Assembly: GCA_963667595.2 (NCBI GenBank)
Contig: CAXXWD010000005.1
Coordinates: 62,001 to 126,000 of the forward strand
DNA: 64,000 nucleotides
Reading direction: 5' to 3'
Source of the DNA: JAHJQZ01 sp963667595
GTDB lineage: Bacteria; Pseudomonadota; Alphaproteobacteria; Rhizobiales; Devosiaceae
The notes below the pieces were generated by a model. That model was not told where the DNA came from, did no database searches, and worked only from the letters and a program-made list of their open reading frames with translations. The position numbers and the translations under genes are program-made. Below are positions 48,975-58,453 of this stretch, piece after piece (position 1 is the stretch's first letter; the number at the start of each line of letters is the position of its first letter).

Positions 48975-49726
48975 TCCTCGTCCTTTCCGGTCTCTTCGCT
49001 TTCGGCGGGCTCTTCGTCCTCGCCGGAATCGTCGGGATCGAGAGGATCCTCGTCCGGATGCAGATCGCCGTCGAAGGGCATGGGGATCTGCATGTCGGGC
49101 GGCACCCCAGTCGACAGGAAACCGGCCCCCTTCAATTCGTCGAGCCCCGGCAGATCGCCGAGCTGTTCGAGGCCGAAATGATCGAGAAACTGTAACGTCG
49201 TGCCGTAGGTCACCGGCCGGCCCGGCGTCCGGCGTCGTCCGCGCATGCGGATGAAGCCGGCTTCCAGCAAGACGTCGAGCACACCCTTGTTCATGGCCAC
49301 GCCGCGCACGTCCTCGATCTCGGCCCGCGTTACCGGCTGGTGATAGGCGATGACCGCGAGGGTTTCGAGCGCTGCCCGGCTCATCGGGCGCTTCTCGGTC
49401 TTTTCGCGCTGCATCATGAAAGTCAGATCTTCAGCCGTCCGGAAGGCCCAAAATCCATCTCGGATGACGAGATTGACACCACGCGGCTCGTATTCGGTCC
49501 GCAGCTCGTCGAGCAACGCCTCGACATGGGCATCCTCGCCGACGAAATCGCGGATGGTCCCGACCGAAAGCGGCTCGGCCGAAGCGAAAAGCAGCGCCTC
49601 GATGACGCGCTTGTGCCGGAAGGCGACTTCGAAACGCTCCTCGGCCTCATCGGGCGCGGCGGCAAGGTCTGTTTCGGCATTGCCGCCGGTCTCCGGCTCC
49701 AACCCTTCTGTTTCGGGATCGGCCAT
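48971..49726 (-). CDS. scpB: Segregation and condensation protein B
   Basis: 251 aa. Partner of ScpA in the SMC condensin complex; two winged-helix domains. Family motifs: VIEALLFASAEPLSVGTI, TAEDLTFMMQREKTEKRPMSRAALETLAVIAYHQPVTRAEIEDVRGV, and TPGRPVTYGTTLQFLDHFGLE. An acidic N-terminal extension and a very acidic C-terminal tail of about 35 residues (DPDDSGEDEEPAESEE) are seen. Three bases separate it from scpA. Confidence 0.95.
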   Translation of the reverse strand: MADPETEGLEPETGGNAETDLAAAPDEAEERFEVAFRHKRVIEALLFASAEPLSVGTIRDFVGEDAHVEALLDELRTEYEPRGVNLVIRDGFWAFRTAEDLTFMMQREKTEKRPMSRAALETLAVIAYHQPVTRAEIEDVRGVAMNKGVLDVLLEAGFIRMRGRRRTPGRPVTYGTTLQFLDHFGLEQLGDLPGLDELKGAGFLSTGVPPDMQIPMPFDGDLHPDEDPLDPDDSGEDEEPAESEETGKDED

Positions 49727-49729
49727 GGC

Positions 49730-50497
49730 CTACTCCGCCGCCTCGACCCGCACGTCATCATGCCGCCGCCTGACGAACAGAGGACCGAAAATGGCCGCCT
49801 GACGCAGTTCCACTTCGCCCTGGCGCACCAGTTCCAGCGAAGCGGAAAAACTCGACGCCAGGGTCGTCGCCCGCTCTTCCTCGTCAACAAGCCAGTCCGC
49901 GAGATAGGTACTGAGCGGCACCCATTCGGCGCTGTCCCCGATCAGATATTGCAGACGGTCGCGCGCATCCTGCAGCGACAGAACGGTGCGGTGATAGGGC
50001 TGATAGTCGCGCGGCAAGGTCCGTTCGCGCTCGATGGCATAGGCCTTGAGCAGATCGTAAAGGCTGACATCGAAGGCGCTGCGCTGGACGATGCCGATCG
50101 CTTCGGGCATGCCGCGCGCGAAAACCGAAATGCCGAGGCGGGGTCGCATCTTGAGCTTGTTGACCACCTCGCGGATGGCTTCGAGCCGTTTCAGCCGGTA
50201 GTGCAAGGCCGCCGCCAGCGATTCCCCGCTCGGCTCCTCGTCCGAAGGCGCCTGTGGCACCATGAGCCGGCTCTTGAGATAGGCGAGCCAGGCGGCCATG
50301 ACGAGATAATCGGCCGCGACCTCGATCCGCCGGCGGCGCATGTTTTCGATGAAGGCGAGATATTGCTCGGCAAGAGCCAGAACCGAGATGGCGGCGAGGT
50401 CGACCTTCTGGCGCCGGGCCAGATCGAGCAGGAGATCGAGCGGACCTTCGTAACCGTCGACATCGACATACATCACGTCGCTGTTGTCGACCGTCAT
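49730..50497 (-). CDS. scpA: Segregation and condensation protein A
   Basis: 255 aa from ATG 50497; an in-frame ATG at 50557 adds a basic leader unlike the family. ScpA kleisin links the SMC heads. The N-terminal signature is YEGPLDLLLDLARRQKVDLAAISVLALAEQYLAFIE, followed by DYLVMAAWLAYLKSRLMVP, with a C-terminal winged helix. It forms an operon with scpB. The gene nagZ, usually found just upstream in this cluster in the order, is absent. Confidence 0.95.
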   Translation of the reverse strand: MTVDNSDVMYVDVDGYEGPLDLLLDLARRQKVDLAAISVLALAEQYLAFIENMRRRRIEVAADYLVMAAWLAYLKSRLMVPQAPSDEEPSGESLAAALHYRLKRLEAIREVVNKLKMRPRLGISVFARGMPEAIGIVQRSAFDVSLYDLLKAYAIERERTLPRDYQPYHRTVLSLQDARDRLQYLIGDSAEWVPLSTYLADWLVDEEERATTLASSFSASLELVRQGEVELRQAAIFGPLFVRRRHDDVRVEAAE

Positions 50498-50579
50498 CCC
50501 GTTTTGCTCCTGCTGGCGCCGACCGCATGGCCTGAGAGAATCGGACGCGGCAGGCACCGCGCCCGTCTCGTCAGTTTTG

Positions 50580-52865
50580 CTAATTCGAGCGCACGAAGCA
50601 ATCGCCGCCGGCGGCTTTCACACTGGCACAAATGCCATTGGCATCCGCCAGCGAGTTGGCCGGCACCAGCACACGGTAATAGATCCCGAGTTCGGTCCCC
50701 AGATCGACCCGACGGATGAAGGCGTCGGCACCGTTGAACAGTCCCTGATAGCGCTGACGCATCGAGGCCATCGTCGTGTTGGCCGCATCGAGATTGCGTT
50801 GTGAACTGAGCTGCACATAAGCGGCCGCGGCAACGTCATTCGACGCGGTGGCGGGCGTCGCCGTGGTCGTGGTGACCGGCGCTGCTGCCACAGGCGGCGT
50901 CACATTCGGCGCCGGGGTCTGTGTGGCGACCTCGTTGGCCCGGCCGGCAATCAGGTCGATGGTGTTGGTGTCGGCCGCACTCTGGGCAGGCGCGGTGGTG
51001 ACGACGCGTGTCGGCGCCGCAGCGCGCTGGAACGCCGAGGGACGCACAGCCGGATACGGCGCATTCGCCACCAGCTCACCCGTCGATGCCTGCGCTTCGG
51101 CCGTCGCGCTGTCGACGATCGCGGCGATCGGATCGGCTGCGGGAGTGCCCGTGTTGTCGGCGCCGGCCGACGCGACGTCTGTCGTTGCGGCCGGGGGCGT
51201 GCTCGTCACTGCAAAATCGGTCGTTTCGCCCGAATCGGTCGACAGTGCCGGCACGTTCGGCCGATCGACCGGCAGAACCTCGGTGGCGGCGACGGTATCG
51301 TCGTTGGAAACGATGGTTCCGTCGGGTCGCACGGTTACGGTACGCACCTTGCGGTTGGCCAAGCTTTCATCGGCAGTTTCCGGCGTGGCCACCTGACGGA
51401 TGTCGGTAGCAACGTTTCCGCTCTGATCGCGGGACACGATCTGTTCATCGGTGGGCGTCTCGGTATTCGTCCCGTCGAGTTCGTTGAAGATCACCGGCTG
51501 GGTGGTGTCTGGCGTGGTCGACTCCGGCGTCGATTTGGCATCGACGGTATTGGACGCCAAAACCGGAACGGTTCCATCCGGTTCCGGAGTACCGCCAAAC
51601 ATCCAGAAGAGCCCGAGCCCGAGCGCCACCAGAACGGTCACGGCCGCTGCAGCGCCGACGATCAAGCGATTGCTGCCCGGCTTGCCCGCGGGAATCTCGC
51701 CATTCGTTCTCGGCTTTTCCGTTTCGCCCGGACCACCGCGACGCGTCGTGGCAACGGCATCGTCGAGCGATCCGAACATCGGGTCGGCCATCGCCGGCCG
51801 GGATTTCAAACGTTCCGGGCGTCCTGTTTCCGCCGCGGCGGCGGCAATTGCCGCTTCGGCCGCATAGGCGGCATCGTTGAGATTGGGTTCCTTTTCCGCG
51901 GCGGCGGAAGCGGAGCGGCGGTCGCCATGCGACAGCTTCACCGCATCGCCAATGAGATTTTCGATGTCATCGAGCGGATCGGTCGAGCCCTCGCCCGCCG
52001 GGCTGCCGTCTTCGCTGAGTCCGAAAATCGGCGCGGCAAAAAACCGGTCCTCGCTCCCGTCGTCCGGTTCCACCGGAACCTTGGCCTCGGATGCGTTCAT
52101 GGCCCGCAAAAGCGAAAGGACATCTTCGTTGGCGACGGGGCCATTTCCCTGCGCTGTCTCCGGCGCGGACGGTTGTTTCGGCGCATGCCGCGGCGCCATC
52201 GGAGACGGCACGACGGGACCGGACGGAGCAATGGGTGTCCGAATGGTCGTCGGTTTCGGTTCCCGCACCTTTTCCACGGGCTTGAACTGCGTGATTTTCT
52301 GGACGGTTTCCTCGCGCTCCTGCTCGGCGATCAGGGCTGCGATCAGGTCCTCATCGGAAGATGAGATGGCCTTGTCCGGCGCATCCTCGTCCGGCGCATC
52401 TCCGCCGCCTTCCTGTTCCGCGCCAGATCCCGCCGGCTTCCATTTGAGCGCGGACAGGAAATCGTCGTCATCCGTTTCCGAACGAGGTGTCCCGGCGGCC
52501 CCGATCACAGGCGGCACGGGCGCACTGGTTTGCGTCGGACGGGATGGCGAAATGGACGGCGCCTCGACGACAGGTTCGGATATCCAATCGCCCCCCGGAA
52601 GGGCGGACGAAGCCGATCCACGTCCCCAGACGGACCCTGTGGGCGCGCCCGAACCGGCAGCCGGCCTGGCGCCAGGAACGCGTACGACCGTGCCGCCTGT
52701 GGGCAGCTTCTGGGGTTTTTCAGGTTCCGACGCTGGTGGTGTTGCGGGTATGGGCGCAGGCTTTTGAGCGGCAGGGCGATCGCTCTGCGCTTCCTCGGCC
52801 ATCAGGCGCGCGAGTTCCGCAATCAGGTCGTCGGACGAACTCGGTTGCTCGTTACTGTTCGGCAT
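50580..52865 (-). CDS. SPOR domain-containing membrane protein
   Basis: 761 aa. A long cytosolic N-terminal part (1-400, Pro/Glu/Ser-rich low complexity), one membrane helix at about 401-423 (LIVGAAAAVTVLVALGLGLF then WMF), a Thr/Ala/Pro-rich periplasmic linker, and a C-terminal SPOR domain at about 685-760 (AAAYVQLSSQRNLDAANTTM, then GTELGIYYRVLVPANSLADA). SPOR domains bind denuded peptidoglycan at the septum. In this order a SPOR protein of this architecture is commonly encoded between argS and scpA, as here. Confidence 0.9.
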   Translation of the reverse strand: MPNSNEQPSSSDDLIAELARLMAEEAQSDRPAAQKPAPIPATPPASEPEKPQKLPTGGTVVRVPGARPAAGSGAPTGSVWGRGSASSALPGGDWISEPVVEAPSISPSRPTQTSAPVPPVIGAAGTPRSETDDDDFLSALKWKPAGSGAEQEGGGDAPDEDAPDKAISSSDEDLIAALIAEQEREETVQKITQFKPVEKVREPKPTTIRTPIAPSGPVVPSPMAPRHAPKQPSAPETAQGNGPVANEDVLSLLRAMNASEAKVPVEPDDGSEDRFFAAPIFGLSEDGSPAGEGSTDPLDDIENLIGDAVKLSHGDRRSASAAAEKEPNLNDAAYAAEAAIAAAAAETGRPERLKSRPAMADPMFGSLDDAVATTRRGGPGETEKPRTNGEIPAGKPGSNRLIVGAAAAVTVLVALGLGLFWMFGGTPEPDGTVPVLASNTVDAKSTPESTTPDTTQPVIFNELDGTNTETPTDEQIVSRDQSGNVATDIRQVATPETADESLANRKVRTVTVRPDGTIVSNDDTVAATEVLPVDRPNVPALSTDSGETTDFAVTSTPPAATTDVASAGADNTGTPAADPIAAIVDSATAEAQASTGELVANAPYPAVRPSAFQRAAAPTRVVTTAPAQSAADTNTIDLIAGRANEVATQTPAPNVTPPVAAAPVTTTTATPATASNDVAAAAYVQLSSQRNLDAANTTMASMRQRYQGLFNGADAFIRRVDLGTELGIYYRVLVPANSLADANGICASVKAAGGDCFVRSN

Positions 52866-52963
52866 CTGTCACGATCGATCCATATATTGGGCTCCCGGAT
52901 CGCTGTCCGGTCTTCAAAAGAGACCCAGCTTTGGGCGCAGTGAGACATTTCAATGCGCCTGAA

Positions 52964-54715
52964 CTATGACAGCTCCTCGGGTGCCGAGACTCCCAATATT
53001 GCCAGTCCATTTCTTAAGACTTGGCGTATAGCATCGACAAGACAAAGTCTTGCCATTGTCAACCTCTGCTCACCCACCGTCACGAAGCGCAAACCGGTCT
53101 CTTCGCGCCCACGCGTCCAGTAGGCGTGGAAGGCCGACGCCAGATCGTGCAGGTAGAATGCCACCCGATGCGGTTCGTGCGCGCGCGCCGCGGCACCGAC
53201 CAGACGCGGCCATTGCGCCACCAGCCGGATGAGTTCGAAATCCGCTTCGGCGGTCAGTGCGTCGAGATCGGCGGCGGCCAGAGCCTTGGCCGACAGATCG
53301 AGTTCGGGCATGTCGCGGCCCGCCGTACGGAACACCGAACAGGCGCGGGCATGCGCGTACTGGACATAAAAAACCGGGTTGTCGCGCGTCTGCTCCTTGA
53401 CCAGGGCGAAATCGAAATCGAGCGGTGCATCGTTGCGGCGGAACAGCATCATGAAACGGGTCGCATCCGAGCCGACCTCATCCACTACATCACTTAATAG
53501 GACCATGTCCCCGGAACGCTTGGACATTTTGAACGGCTCACCGTTCTTTAAAAGCCGCACGAGCTGGCAGATTCTGACGTCAACCTCCGCGTCGCCCTCC
53601 GAAACGGCACGGGTCGCGGCCTGCAAACGCTTGATGTAGCCGGAATGATCGGCGCCCAGAACGTCGATCATATGGGTGAAACCCCTGAGGTACTTGTTGC
53701 GGTGATAGGCGATGTCGGCGGCGAAATAGGTATAGGACCCGTCCGACTTGACCAGCGCCCTGTCGGTGTCGTCACCATAGTCCGTGGCGCGGAAAAGCGT
53801 CTGCTCGCGATCCTCCCAATCTTCGGGCGGCTTGCCCTTAGGCGGGGCGAGACGCCCCTCATAGATCATGTCCTTTTGCCGCAGCCAATTAAGGGTGGAC
53901 TCGATATCGCCGCCCTCACCGTGCAGGGTTTTTTCCGAGAAGAAAACATCATGGTGGATGTTCAGTTTCCCCAGATCTTTGCGGATCAGATCCATCATCT
54001 GATCCAGAACGAGCGGTTTGATGCGGTCGATCGCCTCTGATTCGGGCATCTCCAGAAGGCTCTTGCCAAAAGACTTGGCCAGGGCCTCGCCTACCGGCAC
54101 GAGATAGTCGCCGGGATAGAGCCCCTTCGGGATCTCGATGGTTTCGCCGAGCGCCTCGCGATAGCGCAACAGGGCCGAATGGGCGAGAACGCCGATCTGC
54201 CCGCCCGCGTCGTTGATGTAATACTCGCGGGTGACGTCATACCCCGAAAACGCCATGAGCGAGGCCAGCGCATCGCCGAACACGGCGCCGCGCGTGTGGC
54301 CCACATGCATCGGCCCGGTCGGGTTGGCCGAGACGTATTCGACATTGACCTTGATGCCGCCGCCGAGGTTGGAACGGCCGTAACCGGCGCCGGCCGCGCC
54401 CACGTCTTTCAGCGCCGCGCGCCACACAAACGGCTGCAACCTGATGTTGACGAAGCCGGGGCCGGCGATCTCGGCCCGCTCGACATCCGGATCGGCGCAA
54501 AGGCGTTCGCAAATCTGCCCGGCAATCTCACGCGGATTGCGCTTCAGCGGCTTGGCGAGGATCATCGCGGCGTTGGTCGAGAGTTCGCCATGGCCGGCAT
54601 CGCGGGGCGGCTCGACGACGATCTTGTCGATCAGCGCTTCGAGTCCGTCGGCCTTCGGAAACAACGCGCGTACGATCGTGGCAATACGCGCCGAAAATTC
54701 GGCAAAAACGTCCAT
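52964..54715 (-). CDS. argS: Arginine--tRNA ligase
   Basis: 583 aa from ATG 54715; a GTG six bases upstream (54721) is an alternative. Class I synthetase: an N-terminal Add-1 tRNA-binding domain (about 1-110), the HIGH-like motif HVGHTRG in GPMHVGHTRGAVFGDAL, KMSKS-like KMSKRSGDMVLL, and a C-terminal DALR anticodon-binding domain ending in RQVLRNGLAILGVSAPEELS. Charges tRNA-Arg. Upstream of the SPOR gene. Confidence 0.97.
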   Translation of the reverse strand: MDVFAEFSARIATIVRALFPKADGLEALIDKIVVEPPRDAGHGELSTNAAMILAKPLKRNPREIAGQICERLCADPDVERAEIAGPGFVNIRLQPFVWRAALKDVGAAGAGYGRSNLGGGIKVNVEYVSANPTGPMHVGHTRGAVFGDALASLMAFSGYDVTREYYINDAGGQIGVLAHSALLRYREALGETIEIPKGLYPGDYLVPVGEALAKSFGKSLLEMPESEAIDRIKPLVLDQMMDLIRKDLGKLNIHHDVFFSEKTLHGEGGDIESTLNWLRQKDMIYEGRLAPPKGKPPEDWEDREQTLFRATDYGDDTDRALVKSDGSYTYFAADIAYHRNKYLRGFTHMIDVLGADHSGYIKRLQAATRAVSEGDAEVDVRICQLVRLLKNGEPFKMSKRSGDMVLLSDVVDEVGSDATRFMMLFRRNDAPLDFDFALVKEQTRDNPVFYVQYAHARACSVFRTAGRDMPELDLSAKALAAADLDALTAEADFELIRLVAQWPRLVGAAARAHEPHRVAFYLHDLASAFHAYWTRGREETGLRFVTVGEQRLTMARLCLVDAIRQVLRNGLAILGVSAPEELS

Positions 54716-54779
54716 TTTCACTGCTCTTTGAACTTGGTGGACTGGCGTTAGCGGAAATCGCCGCGCCCGTCAAACCGGC

Positions 54780-55955
54780 TCAGATCTCCAGTGAGCCATG
54801 AAGTTCGATCGCATAGGGGTCGGTCATGCCGGCAATGAAATCGCAAACGATGCGCGCCCGCGCGGCGTCGCTCGTGGCGGCATCCGCCCATTCGTGCCAG
54901 CGCTGGGGCAGATCGCCCTTTTCCATCAGATGGTCGAACAGGCGCGCGACGATGGCCTCGCCCTCGCGCACCGGCTGCATGACCACCTCGGACCGATAGA
55001 CATTGGCGAACAGAAACGCCGCCAGATCCCTCACCCCGCTCGCCATGTCCGGAGAAAAGGCAACAAGCGCCTGACGCGCGGCCCTGACGGCATCGGAATT
55101 GGTCGGCGCGTGATCGACGATATTGGCTTCGGTCGCCTCGATGGCGTTTTCAACAAGACGCGTAATCACCCGCCGCTGGATTTCGTGGGCCTGGCGTTCC
55201 TTTTCGAGACCGGGCCAACGCCTGACCACCTCGCGCTCGATGTCGCCGACAAAGGGAACATCGGCCAGATCCTCGATCTTGAGGAGCCCTGCCCGCAAGG
55301 CATCGTCGATATCGTGGGCGTTGTAGGCAATATCGTCGGCAATGGCCGCCGCCTGCGCTTCGAGCGAGGCGAAGGTGGTCAGCTCCAACCCGAATTCCTC
55401 TTCCGCCTCGCGCCAGCCAAAAGGCAGGCCCTCCTTTTTGTAGCGGCCATAAGGCTGGCCGTTCTTTTCCAGAAGCGGCCCGTTATGCTTCAAAATGCCT
55501 TCGAGGGTTTCCCAGCTCAGGTTGAGCCCGTCATGTTCGGCATAGCGGCTTTCGAGGCGCGTGACGACGCGGATGGCCTGCATGTTGTGATCGAACCCGC
55601 CATAGGCGGCCATCTTCTCGTTGAGCACGCGTTCGCCGGCATGTCCGAAGGGCGGATGTCCGAGATCGTGGGCCAGCGCCACCGCCTCGGCCAAGTCCTC
55701 GTCGAGCGACAGGGCGCGGGCGATCGAGCGGGCAATCTGGGAAACTTCGAGCGTATGGGTCAGGCGCGTCCTGAAATGCGCGCCTTCGTGATGGATGAAG
55801 ACCTGGGTCTTGTGTTGCAGCCGCCTGAAAGCGGTGGAATGGATGATACGGTCGCGATCGCGCTGAAAGGGCGTACGTGTCCGGCTGAGATCGGCGACAT
55901 GGAGCCGTCCCCGGGTTTCGAGCGGATCGGAAGCGTATGGAGCGGTCGGGCGCAC
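54780..55955 (-). CDS. dgt: Deoxyguanosinetriphosphate triphosphohydrolase-like protein
   Basis: 391 aa from GTG 55955. HD-domain dNTPase that splits dGTP (and other dNTPs) to the nucleoside and triphosphate. Family marks: RTPFQRDRDRIIHSTAFRRLQHKTQVF, HFRTRLTHTLEVSQIARSIA, and the HD motif AHDLGHPPFGHAGE; DDIAYNAHDIDDALRAG and the C-terminal region are typical of the Hyphomicrobiales type-2 form. It is divergent from erpA. Confidence 0.95.
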   Translation of the reverse strand: MRPTAPYASDPLETRGRLHVADLSRTRTPFQRDRDRIIHSTAFRRLQHKTQVFIHHEGAHFRTRLTHTLEVSQIARSIARALSLDEDLAEAVALAHDLGHPPFGHAGERVLNEKMAAYGGFDHNMQAIRVVTRLESRYAEHDGLNLSWETLEGILKHNGPLLEKNGQPYGRYKKEGLPFGWREAEEEFGLELTTFASLEAQAAAIADDIAYNAHDIDDALRAGLLKIEDLADVPFVGDIEREVVRRWPGLEKERQAHEIQRRVITRLVENAIEATEANIVDHAPTNSDAVRAARQALVAFSPDMASGVRDLAAFLFANVYRSEVVMQPVREGEAIVARLFDHLMEKGDLPQRWHEWADAATSDAARARIVCDFIAGMTDPYAIELHGSLEI

Positions 55956-56050
55956 TCTGGAATCGACCTCTTTTCATTTATATGCCGCATCCTTATCTTG
56001 ATGACAAATCTCACATGAGAATGACCACAAAAAAGGTTTTCGACCGTACC

Positions 56051-56401
56051 ATGACCGAACCCCTTGTTGCCGATATGCCCATCACCCTGACCGACCGCGC
56101 CGCGAAGCGCATCGCGCGGATTCTCAGCACGGAAAAAGCGGGCACGATCCTCAGGATTTCGGTCGCCGGCGGCGGCTGTTCGGGCTTTCAGTACCAGTAT
56201 GATCTTGTTCCCGACGACCGGAGCGAAGACGATCTCGTCATCGAAAAGGGTGAGGCCATCGTGCTGATCGATTCGCTCAGCCTCGAATTCATGACCGGGT
56301 CCAAGATCGATTTCGTCGACGACCTGATCGGCCAGGCCTTCAAGATCGACAATCCCAATGCCGTCGCCTCCTGCGGCTGCGGCACCAGTTTTTCAATCTG
56401 A
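56051..56401 (+). CDS. erpA: Iron-sulfur cluster insertion protein (ErpA/IscA type)
   Basis: 116 aa from ATG 56051 (MTEPLVADMPITLTDRAAKR); in-frame starts to 55937 are available but lack family similarity and overlap the dgt promoter. A-type carrier with the three conserved cysteines: GGGCSGFQYQYD and the C-terminal ASCGCGTSFSI pair. Transfers Fe-S clusters to apoproteins. The ErpA assignment rests on its position beside dgt, typical of Hyphomicrobiales. Confidence 0.92.
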   Translation: MTEPLVADMPITLTDRAAKRIARILSTEKAGTILRISVAGGGCSGFQYQYDLVPDDRSEDDLVIEKGEAIVLIDSLSLEFMTGSKIDFVDDLIGQAFKIDNPNAVASCGCGTSFSI

Positions 56402-56530
56402 CCCACCTTTCCCTCCCGTCCGCAAACGGCTATTGTTCCCTAATTGTTCTTGGGCGACTGGTGTGATGACGGCATCGCGTTGCGTAAAAAGCCAGGGCCA
56501 GTTCATCCCCGACGCAAAAGGGAGCGCGTT

Positions 56531-57649
56531 ATGGAATTGAGACAGAGGCTGGACGCAGTGATCGAGCGCGCCCTTGAGGAGCAGCGCATCGTCGGCACCG
56601 TGGTGATCCTCTCCAGAAAGGGCAAAGTCGTTTATCGCTACGCCGCCGGGTTTGCCGACCGCGAGGCGCGCGTTCTGGTCGAATACGACACCATTTTCCG
56701 CCTCGCCTCGGTGACCAAGCCGATCGTTGCGGCCACGGCGCTGACGCTGGTCGGCATGGGCAAACTGAAGCTCGATGCGCCGGTCACCGATTATTTGCCC
56801 TGGTTCACCCCGAAGACCGAGGCCGGCACGACACCGGTCATCCGCATCCATCACCTTTTGACCCATACCTCCGGGCTCGGCTATGGCGGTCCTGCCTACG
56901 AAAAAGCGGGGATTCCCGGCGGCATGAGGGATGACAACTTCAGCCTCGAAGAAGTTGCCCACAGGTTGGCGTCGGTGCCCCTGTTCTTCGAGCCGGGCAG
57001 TCAGTGGCTCTATTCCATGTCCATCGATGTGCTCGGCGCCGTCATCGCGGCAGTGGAAGGCACGACGCTCGGCGAAGCCGTGGCGCGCCACGTCACTGGC
57101 CCGCTCGGCATGGCGGACACCAGCTTTGTCGTTACCGACCGTGCCCGCATCGCCACCGCCTATGCCAACATCCCCGGTGGGGCCGAGCGCATGCGCCCTA
57201 TCCACACCATGGCCGATCCCTGGGGCAAGAACACCACCTTTGCCACCGAGCGCATCTTCAATCCCAAGGCCTTCCATTCCGGCGGCGGCGGCATGGCGGG
57301 CACCGCACCCGACTTCATGCGCCTACTCGAGGCCCTGCTTGCCGGCGGGCGGCCGATCCTTTCCGCCGACCTCGCCGCAAAGGCTTTCACCAATCAGATC
57401 GGCACCGTGGTTCGAGACAACGATCCCGGCGAAGGTTTTTCCTACTTCGGCGCGCTGTTGACCGATACGAAAGCCGCCAAATCGCCCTGCGCGCGCGGAA
57501 CGGTGCGCTGGGGCGGCATCTACGGCAATCACTGGTTCGTCGATCCGGTTGCGAAATTGGCCCTCGTCGCCTTCACCAACACAGCCTTCGAGGGCAGCGA
57601 CGGCCCCTTCCGCAACGAAATCCGCAATGCCATTTATGACATCGGGTAA
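56531..57649 (+). CDS. Serine hydrolase, beta-lactamase/class C-like family
   Basis: 372 aa from ATG 56531, with GGGAGCG upstream. Penicillin-binding-like fold: nucleophile in RLASVTKPIVAATALTLVG (S-x-x-K), tyrosine motif in GSQWLYSMSIDVLGAV (Y-x-x/Y-S-M), and a third motif region near HSGGGGMAGTAPDF. No signal peptide, so it is cytosolic: closer to esterases (EstB type) than to a resistance enzyme. Substrate unknown. Followed by xthA. Confidence 0.9.
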   Translation: MELRQRLDAVIERALEEQRIVGTVVILSRKGKVVYRYAAGFADREARVLVEYDTIFRLASVTKPIVAATALTLVGMGKLKLDAPVTDYLPWFTPKTEAGTTPVIRIHHLLTHTSGLGYGGPAYEKAGIPGGMRDDNFSLEEVAHRLASVPLFFEPGSQWLYSMSIDVLGAVIAAVEGTTLGEAVARHVTGPLGMADTSFVVTDRARIATAYANIPGGAERMRPIHTMADPWGKNTTFATERIFNPKAFHSGGGGMAGTAPDFMRLLEALLAGGRPILSADLAAKAFTNQIGTVVRDNDPGEGFSYFGALLTDTKAAKSPCARGTVRWGGIYGNHWFVDPVAKLALVAFTNTAFEGSDGPFRNEIRNAIYDIG

Positions 57650-57673
57650 AGGCGTCGTCGGCAAGGAGAGCGC

Positions 57674-58453
57674 ATGCGCATCGCGACCTGGAACATCAAC
57701 GGCATCAAGGCCCGGCTCGGCGTTGTCGAACACTGGCTGAAAGAGGTCGGGCCGGACATCGTCTGCCTGCAGGAGATCAAGAGCGTCGATGAAGGTTTTC
57801 CGCGCGAGCCCTTCGAGGCGCTTGGCTACAATGTCGAAACGCACGGGCAGAAGGGCTTCAACGGTGTCGCACTCCTGTCGAAACACCCGTTCGACGAGAT
57901 CAGCCGCGGGCTGCCCGGCGATGAGACCGATGAGCAGGCCCGGCTGATCGAAGGGGTGGTGTCGACGGACACGGGCGTCGTCCGCGTCGCAAACATCTAT
58001 CTGCCCAACGGCAATCCGGTCGACACCGACAAGTTCCCCTATAAGCTTCACTGGATGGAGCGGCTGATCGGTTTCGTCGAGGACCGTCTGGCACTGGAGG
58101 AGCCGTTCGTCCTGTTGGGCGATTTCAACCTCATCCCGACCGGCGCCGACTGCCATGATCCGGCCAAGTGGTGGGGCGATGCCCTGTTCCGACCGGAGAG
58201 CCTCGAAAAATTCCGCGCCCTCGTCAATCTCGGCCTGACCGACGCGGTACGCGCCGTCACCAGCGCCCCTGCCTACACGTTCTGGGATTTCCAGGACGGC
58301 GCCTGGCGCAAGGACCATGGCATCCGCATCGACCACCTGCTTTTGTCGCCCCAGGCCGCCGACCGCCTGACCGGCGTCACCATCCACCGCGACACGCGCG
58401 GCTGGGACAAACCGTCCGACCATGTGCCGGTCGAAGGCGATTTCGCGTTCTGA
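57674..58453 (+). CDS. xthA: Exodeoxyribonuclease III
   Basis: 259 aa. AP endonuclease/3'-5' exonuclease of base excision repair. Motifs: MRIATWNINGIKARLGVVEHWL (metal-binding Asn), DIVCLQEIKSVDE (catalytic Glu), FVLLGDFNLIPTGADCHDP, and the C-terminal KPSDHVPVEGDF with the catalytic His. The start is 24 bases after the serine hydrolase stop. It converges with the methyltransferase-like gene. Confidence 0.97.
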   Translation: MRIATWNINGIKARLGVVEHWLKEVGPDIVCLQEIKSVDEGFPREPFEALGYNVETHGQKGFNGVALLSKHPFDEISRGLPGDETDEQARLIEGVVSTDTGVVRVANIYLPNGNPVDTDKFPYKLHWMERLIGFVEDRLALEEPFVLLGDFNLIPTGADCHDPAKWWGDALFRPESLEKFRALVNLGLTDAVRAVTSAPAYTFWDFQDGAWRKDHGIRIDHLLLSPQAADRLTGVTIHRDTRGWDKPSDHVPVEGDFAF

